Shown piece after piece: positions 20,859 to 32,748 of a DNA stretch of 64,000 nt. A model generated the notes under the pieces. That model was not told the DNA's origin, searched no databases, and worked only from the letters and a program-made list of their open reading frames with translations. A program made the translations under genes and the position numbers. Position 1 is the first letter of the stretch. Every line of letters begins with the position of its first letter. This DNA comes from Nothophaeocryptopus gaeumannii (Eukaryota; Ascomycota; Dothideomycetes; Mycosphaerellales; Mycosphaerellaceae): contig JASISA010000026.1 in the NCBI GenBank assembly GCA_031771865.1, positions 1,178,001 to 1,242,000 of the forward strand, in the 5' to 3' direction.

Positions 20859-23800
20859 ATGGAGTCCGTCGCTGCAGGCGGACAAAAGAGCGTTGCCATG
20901 CCCGTGCCAGGCTCAGCAGCGGGCGGCAACGCTCTACCGGGGGCACTGCAGTTGGGTACAAAACTTGAAACAAACCCCTACGATCCTGACCTTGCAAACG
21001 GAGAAAGGAACTTGCGACTGGATATCGACACACCTGTCAACTTGGTCGCCGACGACAAGCTTGATTCTTCAACGCCCAGGACAGCAACATCTGGAATTGC
21101 GAATCTTGGTCATGACAATCGATCCAACGGGAAGATGCTCGCCGCCGAGAAGATCTTTGGGCAAAGTCCCAGGAGCCCTTCAACAACTACTTCCACCTCC
21201 CATGTTAAACGCGCCAGCAGCGTTCCCATGCTTATGAAAACCAAGGAGGCCTCGATAGTCGACCCTCAAAAGCACCATCGAGATGAGCTCATCATGGACA
21301 CGAACAAGAGCTCCATTGTCTCGAAACGATCCGTGGAGAAGCTGTATTACAATGGCGAACCCGAGTACTTTCGATATTTCGTGAGCAAATTCAAACGGCG
21401 GTCACCTCTGATCAATCGTGGATACTGGTTACGAATGAAAGCCATAGAGCACGGCGTGGCACGATTTCTAGCAGAGCGAACAGCGAAACGGAAGGTGGTC
21501 ATCAATCTGGGATGCGGCTAGTATGTGATTGTGCATGCGTAACGAACAGCAGGCTTACGACTGACCGACGCCACAGCGATCCCTTACCTTTTCTATTCCT
21601 TGGCAAGCAACCACTGCTCTGCCAAGGGACGACTTTTGTAGATGTGGACTATTCTGTTCTTATGCAGAACAAGGTTGGTATCATACAGAAGACTGATCAG
21701 CTGAAGACGCTGTTACCGAAGTTCACCACGACGGCAAAGGAAAATGGCCTCTTGGCGTCAAGCGATCCGTATGTCGCCATTGGATGCGACCTGAACGATA
21801 TGACCCCATTGCAGGACATTCTGCAAGACCACCTTCAACTGGGTAGCGCTGGAGTGGTAATTTTATTCGTCTCTGAGGTGTCTACAGCGTACATGGAGCG
21901 AGAAGCATCCCAAGCAGTCTTCCAGTGGGCAGCAACGTACACCGACGTTCGATTCTGCTTACTCGAGCAACATCTCCCCGATGGCGCCGACCACCCATTC
22001 GCAGCAACAATGCTAGCTCACTTCGAAAAGCTCCGCACACCCCTCCGAGCAGTCGGCTCCATGGAACAAATGAAAATCCGCTTCGCAGCCGCCGGTTTCC
22101 CAGAAGCAGGAACAGACATCCGATCTTTATGGGAACTCTGGGCCGATCCAACTTTCCTCAGCGCGGAAGAACGAAGACGACTAGACCGCGTAGAACCATT
22201 CGACGAGTGGGAGGAATTCGCCCTTTTCGCCTCACACTATTTCCTGCTGTACGCCGAGAAGGAACCCGGAAGGGATTATACATACCAGCCATACCGAGCA
22301 TCACGAGCCTCGTTGTTTGCTGGTTCCACAAGAGGATCGATCGCTTCTAGTCCCACGAATGGGAGTAGTAGTCCCGATACGCCGCAATACCATTTCGGAC
22401 CTGGAGATATTCTGCAGACGCATGAGTTGTTGGAACCTCACAATTTTCGGCGATATGCTGCAGTCGTTCCTCCCTTACAAATGGACGCTTCCGGAGATGC
22501 AGTCGGATTACACGGTGGGATAGGAACACAGGAACGGCTGGATAGCTGCAATACTTACTCTCGCTTCGACGCTGTATCTCCCATCGAAGGACCTCCCCTG
22601 AGAACCGGCATCGTATGTCATACCGTCACCCGCTTAGGTGGCAGAGCAAACTGTGTCCTTGCAGGCGGTCGTACATCACCAGATAAAGCCAGCGCCGAAG
22701 CATGGTTGAGGTTGGACGGCATGTGGAGGAGAGTACAAGATCTTCCCAAAGGACGATATCGGCATTGTGCTGTTCCTTTGGTGTTGCCGACTGAGCCTCG
22801 ACCAGCGCACACGGTCTTGATATTCGGTGGCAAAACCAGCGATGGCCAAGTGCTGGATGAATGGCTGATCTGGACTGGAGAGACGGGATGGCAGACGGTG
22901 AATATCCAAGGAGAAGAACGCCCACCCGCTCGATTTGGCGCAACAATGATCACAGACAGCAAAGAAGGCGTCTCCGGCGTACTCGTCGGCGGCATGACCA
23001 GCGCCGGCCGAGTCCTGAATGATTTCTGGCATTGGACGCTAGAAAGCCACATGACCTTGATATGTCGCAACGTCACCTCTCGAGCGACAGCTTTCCTCAA
23101 GGCAGACGCATGTATTCTTGGTCGTTTCGGGGCGCAATTGGTGCGATCCAACAGGGGTATCCTGATGATTGGCGGCATCACAGGCGCGCGTATGCTTACG
23201 CGACAAGACGAGATCCTGAACATGAAGACTCTCCGGCCGCAGCCGATTCAAGGTCCTCGCCCGCTGTTTGTTGGACATACCATTCAAGACGTGGATGGTG
23301 GGTTGCTGGTGCTCGGCGGAGGAGCGACTTGCTTTTCTTTTGGTACGACCTGGAATCGAAGTTGTATACTGAACGACGCGCAGCCGGGGACATTCGATAT
23401 GGAGTGGCGATTGCATTCGACACTTGAGGGAGGGAAACCGACGGCGGAGCAGAACCAGATTTTTGTTGAGTCTCCTCATGGAAACACGCCGAATGGACAG
23501 ACTCCTCCCACGCCGAAGATGCCGGAGCCCGTGCAGATACACGATGTGAGGATATCTCATGGCATCAACTTCCCACAATACGTCGAAGCAGCTCGGCCTA
23601 TGGTACTGCGAAGATGTCAAATCGGCGCTTGCACCACGAAATGGACGACCAGCTACCTGAGAGACACAATCGGAGCAGATCGAAAAGTGTCAGTGCACGC
23701 TTGTCCAGCCAAGACGATGGACTTTCAGAACAAGAATTTCCAGTACATCACGCAGGAGTTCGCCACATTCATCGATGCGATTGAGCATGGAGAGCGACTA

Positions 23801-24478
23801 TACCTGCGAGCGCTGTCAAATGACCAACCAAGCAAAGAACCTACCACCCTCGCTGAGGACTTCCCTTCAATAGCAGCCGACTTTGAGCTCCCGCACGAAC
23901 TGGAGTACGTGACGCATAATGCTCACAGCTCACCCTTACGAATCTCAGGTCCGGTGAACATGTGGCTGCACTACGACGTGATGGCCAACGTATACTGCCA
24001 GATTCGGGGCCGGAAACGATTGATGCTCTTCCCGCCATCGGACGTGAGTAACTTGGGCTTCGAACCAGGCGCATCAAGCTCCTCGCTCGACGTCTTCGGC
24101 CCAAACGCAGACAAAATCCCTTCGCTCGCGAACGCCCACCCACACGAAGCGATCCTCGACCCGGGCGACATCCTCTTCATCCCTCCCATGTGGGTACACA
24201 CCGCGGCTCCCACAGAAGGCATCAGCGTCGCGGTCAATGTCTTCTTCAGGAATTTGACGAATGGATATGCGGCGGGCAGAGATGTGTATGGCAATCGGGA
24301 TTTGGCGGCTTATGAAAAGGGGAGGAAGGATGTTGCGAAGATTGTCAAGACGTTTGAGGATTTGCCGCCGGATGTTAGCGGGTTTTATTTGGAGAGGTTG
24401 GCGAATGAGATGCTGGAGAAGGCGAAGGCGATGTCGAGGAATTCGAGTTTGCACGCTGTTTATGCTGAGCTGTCGTAG
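20859..24478 (+). CDS. PPM2: tRNA wybutosine-synthesizing protein 4 (Ppm2/Tyw4)
   Basis: Tyw4 completes wybutosine at position 37 of tRNA-Phe, methylating and methoxycarbonylating the side chain. Two exons, 20859-21520 and 21577-24478, with a 56-nt intron (GTATGT..CCACAG), encode 1187 aa. The intron splits the AdoMet motif, VINLGCG|YDPLPF. Domains: a Ser/Thr-rich extension (about 1-150); a leucine carboxyl methyltransferase-like domain (about 150-460); Kelch repeats (VLIFGGKTSDG, GVLVGGMTSAGR, GILMIGG, LLVLGGGATC; about 590-860); and a C-terminal JmjC/cupin domain with WLHYDVMANVYCQIRGRK and DPGDILFIPPMWVHT. The protein is longer than the yeast one (about 695 aa), mainly through the N-terminal extension and an insert at about 460-590. 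Confidence 0.93.
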
Positions 24479-26289
24479 GAGACGAACCGTGATCTTGTTG
24501 GAAGGACCCGGAGCTCTTTTCCCCCGATTATTAGAACGTCGTATGGGTGGTTGGAATAAAGCCACATCGTGACTTGTTCATGCATATAGCATTGGTCTGA
24601 TGTATAAGCGATACGAATTTCTCTCTGCTTCGCTTGAATATACATGAGTACATTCTCCTCCTTCATGATAAAAGTGCTTCCCCACGATCATCGATGAAGT
24701 CGCTTCAGCTTGCGATGTTCGATGAAGGAGGTCTACTTCCCGGTCGCGCTAGGCTATGCGTATCGAGGCTTACGCAGCGGGACAGCTACTTGAGCCGCAT
24801 CTTCGTGCATGGAAAGTCACTCCAAGCTCGGGGAGGGAAGCGGCAGCGCGGCAGCTGGGCTGCAAGGGTGCTGCTGGCTTCATCATCTTGCGCAAGCACG
24901 CACGCGGTACATGGGACAGGGAACGCCTCGCTTTGGCGGGAGGGTGTCTGACAAGGTGTGCCATAGGAGGGGGCGGAGCTGTCAGATAGACGAGCGTGGA
25001 CGATCTTCCCTTTCCCCTCTCTCACATCTTTCCTGGCGGTGGGTTGATGAGAAGTACCGGCAGGATAGTCAGACTGTACGACGGAAGGTGTTGGAGGAAA
25101 TCTGCGATGCGAACGCCATTTTCATCAGCGAATGCAGCGTCCACGAGGATGGCGGTTATTATTATGCATGTGGTTCTTGAAAGATGAGCCAGTGACGCTG
25201 TTCTCTCTGCACCCAATGCGGGATCGACGATAGTGCGAGACTTCGGGTGAGGAGGACAGCGGCAGGGTCCCACCCAGATGTATCTGCCGCAATACTGGTC
25301 GCTGCCCGACTTCATCAATCGGGAGGTCTGTTCTTTGGTCCATGAAGATGATAAGAGGAGATAGCAGGAACTCATCAACGGCTCAACTTCGCGAGGCACA
25401 GCGAGCTGCCGCAAAAGGCACGCTGCTGTATGCTGTGCGACTGGTTCGAAACCAAAGAGAGGTCACAAAAGGAATATGTACTGTATCTGGAGGACGAACG
25501 GAAGGCGGCTCTCTGAGTAGAGTGATGGGCACGTCCATGGGCGTTTCACGTTCACTGTGAGACTGCGACGAGCGACAAGCATTCGAGGCCTGGGAGGCAG
25601 CCCCGCATGTTGGCAGTGGATCAATTTTCGATAGGCTGGACGTCGACTACGAATTTCCTTGTACCTGCCTTGCAGCATGCTTCCAGCCAACGGGATGCCG
25701 GCGAGCCAGAAGTGAATAATGAAAGTAGTGAGAGGGAGCAAGAGGGAAGGGCAGCAGCAGCAGCAGCAGCAAAGACGCCCGCTCCCACTTCCAGCAGCCA
25801 GCCAGCGGCCCAGCAAGCAAGCGGCATTCGTGTGTGCTGTGTCTGTGTTGCATGGCTCTCTGACATTTCTCTGTTCCTGCCCCATTCACCACCACCATCA
25901 CCACCCCATTGACCACGCCATATCTGACGACGCCGACGATCACGACTGTGAATATCCTCTCGTACTTCCACCGCTTCGCCTTTTCGGTTCTTGTGTTTAC
26001 TAGCCACCGTATTTGGAGTCGGGAGCATTTCCGTATCGCATGTTGATTATTGCTGCCACGCTGATACATTCCTGAGCCCACTGATCTGCTCCGCGACGCA
26101 TCACCTCCCACGTTTTCACACGGACTCGCAAACCACTACTATACGTCCCTCGCCGCTGCAGATCCAGCGACAACTCGGTTCGTCAGGAACACTGTCTGTA
26201 TCGACCGTACAGAGGACACCGTCGTCGGCGACTCGGCTTCAAGAGAGGGCGACACTAAGCACACGACTCCGCCTGCCCCACTTCATGAG
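24479..26289. other. Long intergenic region, Tyw4 / Pps1-like
   Basis: 1.8 kb, the longest gap in the left half. It contains a (GCA)7 run at 25751-25771 and CAC-rich simple sequence near 25885-25910. Frames are short and low-complexity. The right part probably contains the promoter and long leader of the phosphatase gene. Confidence 0.45.
25751..25771. repeat. (GCA)7 microsatellite
   Basis: Seven perfect GCA units lie in non-coding sequence upstream of the phosphatase gene. Confidence 0.9.
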
Positions 26290-28611
26290 ATGTCTACCAC
26301 CGTGGTTGCCCGCCCATTGGAACCTCTGCGAACAGCGACTCCACCCCCTCAACTATCCATAAACACCTCACAGAGAGGCACGCCGGCTGCCGTACCGAAC
26401 AAACACCTACCCTTTTGCTCGCCAGGGCCACGACCGGCTTCCCGACAGCTTGATACCCCGCCCGCCAGTCCGCCGTCGCCCACGCAGCTTATTGAGACAA
26501 CATCGCTGACGCACCCACCGATCGGATATGAAAAGCTATACAATGATCCGCCGGTGTACTCGATTACAGCAGACAAATTATCTGCGGCGCTCGACCACTT
26601 GTCTACGCAACCGCTGCCTGCCACGAAGCAAGTCTTCCCTTGGCTTCATGGCTTGCATCCCGAGAACCAACTGCAGCTCGCATTCTTCATTGCAAGGAAG
26701 AAGTCGCTGCGAAGGACGCCAAAATGCATTCGAGGAATCACTATCATCAAAGCGGGTGGAGACCTGTCACACTCCCGCATCCGAGGCGCAATCAGCCCTG
26801 AAGATTTGTTGAAATCCGTGCAGGTCGGTAAAAACAAGAATGTAGATGAGCCGGAGTTCGTGGATGCGGATCCAAGGGAAGGCTTCAGTGTGCGCAACTT
26901 CCAGATTCAGGCAACCAAGATGGCGACAGTGAGTGATATCGTCGTGTATGGGGATAGTAAGACGCCGAAAGACGAGCTCAATCGGCTCGCGAAGCGGATT
27001 TCGCGGGCGCAAGTTGCCTGGCACAAGAGATTGGAGGGTACTGCTAGCACCACCCGCCCTTTCAACACATTCATCTTGCAAGGTCAGCAAATCATCAAAA
27101 TGGCAGACGTACCTCAGCTAATGCATTACAGACAATTGGCTGACCGTGGAATGCGATCATTCCGATCTTGTGCAACTTGACTCTGAGGGATGTATGACTG
27201 GCAAGGTCATGGACTTCTTCCACTGGGAGCGACTGGAGATGTGCTCCATGTCAGCCCCGACTGAGATCGCGCCTAACGTCTGGCTAGGGCCGACACCGGA
27301 TCCTAATATTAGTTTTGGACTGGATCTGAGTGATGAGCAGCAGAACTTCGACCTCTTCGTGGAGTGCAGCGATATCGCCCAGATTCCGGATTCGAAAGCG
27401 TTCAAGTGCGTAGAGGAGATTTTGGACCAAACGAAGCGGACTCCTACTCTGGAGGAGCAGTTCCAGAGCCAGCTCGAGTTTCCTGGGTCAGGAGCCATCA
27501 TGCCACCAACGTGGTCACAGACGGAAGTCGACGGCCTCTTGTCCATGTGCGAGTGGCTCCACAAGCAGGCCAACGGCGACATCGAATCGCACAAGCGGAG
27601 GGATAGCAAGTTGGCGCCGAGCCCAGGTGTGGACGCTGATGGTGACAGCTTTATGGGGCCTCGTTCTCCTTCCAGAACCAGAGCCGGCCGCAAGATGCTG
27701 ATCCATTGCACTGATGGCTACACCGAGACATCGCTTCTCGCACTTGCGTACTACATGTACGCCAACTGTGCGCCTGTACACGACGCATGGCTCCAGCTCC
27801 ATCGCGAGAAAGGGAGGAACTTCTTCGCATACAGCTCTGATGTCCACTTATTACGGACGATTCAGCCACGAATCTTGCAGGCTTCGCCGAAGCATACTGG
27901 GGAGATTGCGCAATTGGTCCAGTCTCCTCCGGAGTGGTTGGACAAAATGGATGGATCTCTTCCGAGTCGAATCTTGCCGTACATGTATCTTGGAAACCTC
28001 GGGCACGCGAACAACCCGGCACTGCTCAAAGAGCTCGGCATTGGCCAGATTCTTAGCGTTGGAGAGCCCGTGTCATGGCCGCGTGATGTGATGGAGAGCT
28101 GGCCCAAAGATAACCTCATGTTCATCGACAAGGTCCAGGACAATGGTGTCGATGCTCTGACGGATGAGTTCACTCGATGCCTCGAGTTCATTGGTAGGTG
28201 GAGCCTTTTGTCCAGGGGCGGAATGATGCTGACATCAGACACAGCCAAAGGACGTAAGAATGGCACCAAGACCTTGGTGCATTGCCGCGTGGGGGTCTCT
28301 CGATCGGCGACAATCTGCATCGCAGAGGCGATGAACGAGCTGGGCTTGTCATTCCCTCGCGCATACTGTTTCGTCCGAGCGAGACGACTGAACGTCATCA
28401 TTCAACCTCATCTGAAATTTGCGTACGCTCTCTCTGTCTTCAACATCATGGAGGATCCAGCTGGCTAACGTACTTGAACAGATATGAACTCCTGAAGTGG
28501 GAAGAGCTTCAGTGCCAAAAGCGCGGCAAGCCGCTTCGCCGCGAACTGGAATGGGCGACCGTTGCACGTGAGATCGCGGCTATGAATAAGCCATACTCGA
28601 GGCAGGGATAG
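26290..28611 (+). CDS. Pps1-like dual-specificity protein phosphatase
   Basis: Four exons, 26290-27082, 27132-28193, 28245-28422 and 28482-28611, with introns of 49, 51 and 59 nt, encode 720 aa. The active site is HCRVGVSRSA in the C-terminal DSP domain (about 635-645), with the conserved following ARRLNVIIQPHLKFAY. An upstream domain has a second, CX5R-like motif, LIHCTDGYTETS (about residue 457), where Glu replaces the catalytic Arg, so it is probably inactive. The N-terminus is Pro/Ser-rich. In budding yeast Pps1 acts in S-phase and cell-cycle control. The 51-nt intron keeps the frame open and would be missed by ORF calling; removing it joins CLEFI to AKGRKNG. Confidence 0.85.
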
Positions 28612-29456
28612 GATGCTGTTCCACGACTGTGCGAAACTTCTGATGACGAGTCCGACGTCTGGATGCCTCCTCCAACTTTGCTATCCCGGAGACTGGATCC
28701 GGCGAGGTTGACCGGCTCCTGGATTGAAGCGGCTTTGAAACGCTTCAGCGCTTTCTTCATGTTGATGATTTACGATGGAACGATGTATCTTGCATGACAT
28801 TTTTCTCCAACGGAACCTGGCATAGCCTGGATGGAGGGTTAACGGCTGGTATTTCTTTTTGACTCGCTCTTTGGCGCATGAGCGAGATGTTTGCGATTGG
28901 CGGTGATATCAAAGCCTGCGGGCCGTAGTTGTTCGAAGATGCTTCTGTTGTTGTTGTTGTTGTTGTTGTTGCTGTTCTTTCCTCTTCTTCTGGGGGCTTG
29001 TCTTGTCTTGGTAGATGTGAGCAGAATGGTGTACGGGGCGAAATGAAAAGATGATGTATTGATTCACTGAATGAATGACCAATTGAAAGAGAAGAGAGAG
29101 GTCTTGTTGCCACAGTGAGGAGAGTAGAGAGATATTGATGTTATGTTTTGAAAGAGGAGTCCAGACCATCTGAACGATTGTCTCAGAAGAAATCCCTGTT
29201 GTGCCTGTGGTGTGTGCTCGTGCCTTCTTTCTCGTCGTCCGTGCCGAAATCTCGGGATTTGCCTGCCGAGATCCACCGCTTCGCCCTATCTTATCGAGCT
29301 GGGGCTTGTTGTTTCGCCGCCGCGGTCGGTCAAACAAGTTATGAGTAACCGCGTAGACTTCGGAGGAAGCACATGTCTCACAATAGGTAGGAAATTCGTC
29401 TCCTCTCCTACGCATAGCTCCTTGAACCTAAGAATCACGACACCCCGCGAACTACG
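28612..29456. other. Intergenic, phosphatase / glutamine amidotransferase
   Basis: 845 bp, with a (TTG)8 microsatellite at 28948-28971. No convincing coding frame. Confidence 0.5.
28948..28971. repeat. (TTG)8 microsatellite
   Basis: Eight perfect TTG units in intergenic sequence. Confidence 0.9.
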
Positions 29457-30403
29457 ATGCCTCCCGCTCAACCCCTCCGCATCGCCGTCCTCGAATGCGA
29501 CGAACCCATCGGTCGGACGAAAGAGAAGTACGGCGGGTATGGGAATTTGTTCAGAGAGCTTTTGGAGAATGGGGCGAAGCAGTTAGCTGAGGAGAGGACG
29601 GGAGAGCCACCGGCATTGGATATCACCAAATACGATGTCGTGAATCATGAAGTTTATCCTGAATTGGAAAATGTGGATGGGGTGCTTTTGACGGGGTCGA
29701 GTAAGTGCATGTACACTAAGGGCAGGGGAGAGGAGGATCTTCAAGAAAGGGAAACAAAGGGAGGAGCAGAAGTGGAATTTTGAATGGCGCAGAGAACGGA
29801 AGGCTGATTGTTGGGGACAGAACACAATGCATTCGATAATGACCCGTGGATACTGACACTTGTGGAGTTCACGAAGAAAGTGCTGGCGCAGGACCGCGTA
29901 CGATTGATTGGAGTTTGCTTTGGACATCAAATAATCGGAAGAGCATTGGATGTGAAAGTGGATAGGAGTGATAAGGGGTGGGAGATTTCTGTTACGAAGG
30001 TGCAGTTGACGCCGAAGGGGAGAGAACTGTTCGGAATTGAGGAACTGGTAAGATATTACCTGAGGGCAAGAGGTGTAGACGTTGTAGTATCGGTTGCTGA
30101 TTTCCGGGCCAGGCCATCCACCAAATGCACCACGACATCGTATACAACTACCCACCGAACATCGAACACCTGGGCTACTCGGATCGCTGCGCTGTACAGG
30201 GCATGTATGCGAAGAATCGATTGATCACCGTCCAAGGACATCCTGAGTTTACGGGAGATATTGTCTCGGAGCTGCTGGAGAATCGGCATAAGAGAGGCAT
30301 CTTTGATGATGCTATGTATAAGGATGCCATGGAAAGGGTGCGGAAACCTCACGATGGAGTTACTATTGGAGCGGCTTTTGTGAAGTTCTTGTTGGAGGAG
30401 TAG
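29457..30403 (+). CDS. Class-I glutamine amidotransferase-like protein
   Basis: Three exons, 29457-29700, 29821-30047 and 30113-30403, with introns of 120 and 65 nt, encode 253 aa. The nucleophile Cys lies in GVCFGHQIIGRAL and the catalytic His and Glu in VQGHPEFT, so the glutaminase triad is complete. There is no synthetase domain. It belongs to the stand-alone GMP-synthase-like amidotransferases typified by yeast YLR126C, whose substrate is not well established. Joins restore LLTGS|KHNAFD and EEL|AIHQMHHD. The start is the first ATG, just before IAVLECDEP. The transposon lies about 500 bp downstream. Confidence 0.88.
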
Positions 30404-30917
30404 AGGGCGATATGGTACACCATAGCTCGAGAGCTCCAATACCAATAGAAGCATAGAGATAGACGGGAGCTTCTTCCATGAGACGAAGCATGTGGAACTG
30501 GCTTGAGATAGACGGCCACAGCATGCTTCGCGCTTCATCTGGCTTTTCATGCCGTTCGAGGAGGATCTGATATGGAAGCTCTCCATGAGACCCGCCCGCT
30601 TACATTCCCCGATCGTCGCCAGCAGCCTCGAGGCGGGGAGCGTTTCATCTGAAGGGGTTGCTGCCATATCAAGGCAGATCTGCTGTGATCTACACGTCGC
30701 AGTCAACTCGCTGATGAGGAGAGATTGTGAAGACTGACAGGGGGTTTGTTACAGTGACGTCCACCTACGTCGATGAGCGGGCATTCGTCGCACGCGACTG
30801 GTGTCGTCGTTAATGTCTCGGATACCTCGGTGGTAGTTGTGCGCACCAATCGGATTGCATATGTGAGAGCGTTGCACTGCGAACAGCCGTTCAAAGTCTA
30901 ATCTCGGGTGAGAACTA
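30404..30917. other. Intergenic, left flank of transposon
   Basis: 514 bp between the amidotransferase stop and the transposon's left end; it ends with the TA target dinucleotide (30916-30917). Nothing else was recognised. Confidence 0.5.
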
Positions 30918-30965
30918 ACGTGTTTGATAAGCTAGTGAGACAGACAAGCTAGTGAGACACTTTCA
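30918..30965 (+). repeat. Left terminal inverted repeat of the transposon
   Basis: 48 bp, identical to the reverse complement of 32701-32748. The 14-mer AAGCTAGTGAGACA occurs at 30929-30942 and 30946-30959, spaced 17 bp start to start; such repeats often serve as transposase sub-sites. Confidence 0.95.
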
Positions 30966-31018
30966 TCTCGTGTCCACCACCACCATTTTACGCGTCTATT
31001 ATTCCACCATTTTACATA

Positions 31019-32152
31019 ATGGCACCTCCAAATGAAGAAGTTATACAGCAAGCTATCTGTGCCTATCGAGAAGGTCGTTTTCGAAGCGTACGAGGTGCTG
31101 CAACCGCCTACAGAGTCGATCACAATACGCTTAGCCGGAGGCTACGAGGAACGCGTCCACAGGCTGGTACACCAAATAACAACAGAGCCTTGACTCTGAT
31201 TGAAGAGGAGATAGTTTATCAGAAGATTCTGGACCTGGATACACGTGGTTACTCGCCAACACAGGCTACAATCAGCAGCTGGGCCTCCTCATTACTCAAG
31301 GCACGGAATAGACAAGAGGTTGGCCAAAGATGGGCTCATAACTTTGTCAAGCGTCACTCAGACTTAGAAACACGGTTATCACGGAAACTCTCAAGCCAAA
31401 GAGCTAAGAATGAGGACCCAGAGGTTATTATGGAGTGGTTCAGGCTTGTTCAGAATATGATTACCTACCACGGAATCACAGAGCATGATATATACAACTT
31501 TGATGAGAGTGGATTCAAGCTTGGACACTGTCAGAATACTATGGTTGTTACTGCGACAGAGCGTAGGCAGCGACCTAAGGCCTTGGTTTCTGATTCAACA
31601 CAGTGGCAGACAGTTATTGCTTGTGTAAATGCACAAGGCTGGTCACTACCTCCATATGTTATCTTCTCTGGAAAGGAAATGAACAGGGCCTGGTTCCATT
31701 GCCTTCCACCATCTTGGAGGCTTGGAGTTAGTCCAAAAGGCTGGACATCCTATAACTATGCAGTCCAGTGGATCAAGCACTTTGATGACTATACCAAGCA
31801 TAGGACTATTGGCTACAAAAGGCTCCTTATTCTGGATGGCCATGATAGCCATATGACTCCAGAGTTTGAGTCATTCTGTCAGGAACAAGGCATTATTACT
31901 CTCTGTATGCCACCACACTCCTCTCACCTTCTACAGCCTTTGGATGTTGCCTGTTTTGGTCCATTAAAGAAGGCATACTCAAAAAGAATCCAAAGGCTTG
32001 GCATAGTTGGATACCACTACCTGATCAAAGAAGACTTCCTTCCAGAGTTCAGGCCTGCCTATGAGGATTCATTTACTGAAAGGACAATCAGAGGTGCTTT
32101 TAGAGGCTCAGGCTTATTACCATTGGATCCACAGGCTGTATTGTCAAGCTAA
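31019..32152 (+). CDS. DDE transposase (Fot1/pogo family)
   Basis: 377 aa from the ATG at 31019. The N-terminal Psq-type helix-turn-helix (SVRGAATAYRVDHNTLSRRL, about 24-43) and a CENP-B-type HTH (about 55-125) bind the ends. The DDE_1 catalytic core has Asp in YNFDESGFKLG (about 161-171), Asp in LILDGHDSH (about 271-279) and Asp in LLQPLDVACFGPLKKAY (about 305-321), so the catalytic triad looks complete. The frame stops at TAA 32150-32152, right after the core (GLLPLDPQAVLSS). Similar transposases continue here with a tail, which in this copy lies in another frame. Confidence 0.93.
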   Translation: MAPPNEEVIQQAICAYREGRFRSVRGAATAYRVDHNTLSRRLRGTRPQAGTPNNNRALTLIEEEIVYQKILDLDTRGYSPTQATISSWASSLLKARNRQEVGQRWAHNFVKRHSDLETRLSRKLSSQRAKNEDPEVIMEWFRLVQNMITYHGITEHDIYNFDESGFKLGHCQNTMVVTATERRQRPKALVSDSTQWQTVIACVNAQGWSLPPYVIFSGKEMNRAWFHCLPPSWRLGVSPKGWTSYNYAVQWIKHFDDYTKHRTIGYKRLLILDGHDSHMTPEFESFCQEQGIITLCMPPHSSHLLQPLDVACFGPLKKAYSKRIQRLGIVGYHYLIKEDFLPEFRPAYEDSFTERTIRGAFRGSGLLPLDPQAVLSS

Positions 32153-32640
32153 CACTGCGTCAAAAAAAACACCAACTCCACCACCACCTTGTTCATCATT
32201 GGATACACAGACTACGCCTCACAACCAGAGACAAATTGAGAAATATACAAGCAAGATCAAAGACAAGGTTATTCAGCATCAAGGTAGCTCACCAACCTCT
32301 ATTCTGGATGCAGTGGATAGGCTATCCAAAGGATTCAAGAGATCACAAGCTGCTATGACACTTCTGGAGGCTGAACATAACAATATGAAGACTATTATTA
32401 CAGAATTACAGTCTCATAGGGCCCTAAGGAAGAAAATCAGACTTACACTTGGTATAGATACTGATGAATTGGCTGCTAGAGATGTAGCTCAATCACAGGC
32501 TCAGCAGGTAATGCAGTTGGTTGGTCAGGTTGGATTACAGCCAAGAGCCAAACCTACCTGTAGCAAGTGTGGTATCTAGGGCCACAACTCAAGAGGATGT
32601 TCATCAGATAGAGTGACTTCTGAGCATTCAATTGATCCAT
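32153..32640 (+). pseudogene. Displaced transposase C-terminal tail with broken zinc knuckle
   Basis: A frame +1 to the core reads PTPPPP, then a coiled-coil-like segment (IEKYTSKIKDKV, LLEAEHNNMKTIITELQSHR) to CSKCGI and a TAG at 32577-32579. After the TAG the same frame continues GHNSRGCSSD, so the stop splits a CCHC zinc knuckle; CAG to TAG would explain it. An A8 run at 32162-32169 lies near the frame change. More than one indel may be involved, since neither simple frame joins smoothly. Confidence 0.75.
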
Positions 32641-32700
32641 CATTGATGTAATTTGAGCTAGTATAGCATGAGAAATGGAATTTCAAAGTTGTCTACCTTG

Positions 32701-32748
32701 TGAAAGTGTCTCACTAGCTTGTCTGTCTCACTAGCTTATCAAACACGT
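32701..32748 (-). repeat. Right terminal inverted repeat of the transposon
   Basis: 48 bp, a perfect inverted copy of 30918-30965, followed by the TA target dinucleotide at 32749-32750. Confidence 0.95.

Larger units (their letters stand above)
30918..32748 (+). mobile_element. Fot1/pogo-type DNA transposon, 1831 bp, TA target duplication
   Basis: The ends are 48-bp inverted repeats (30918-30965 and 32701-32748) that match perfectly. A TA dinucleotide flanks each side (30916-30917 and 32749-32750), as expected for Tc1/mariner superfamily insertion. Each repeat contains the 14-mer AAGCTAGTGAGACA twice. The interior carries a CENP-B-like transposase. The element is more AT-rich than its neighbours. 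Perfect ends and a near-intact catalytic ORF indicate a recent insertion. The 3' part of the coding region is damaged, so this copy is probably not autonomous. Confidence 0.95.

Noticed and set aside
25621..26111. Long minus-strand frames upstream of the phosphatase gene
   Set aside because: Low-complexity translation across the GCA and CAC simple repeats.
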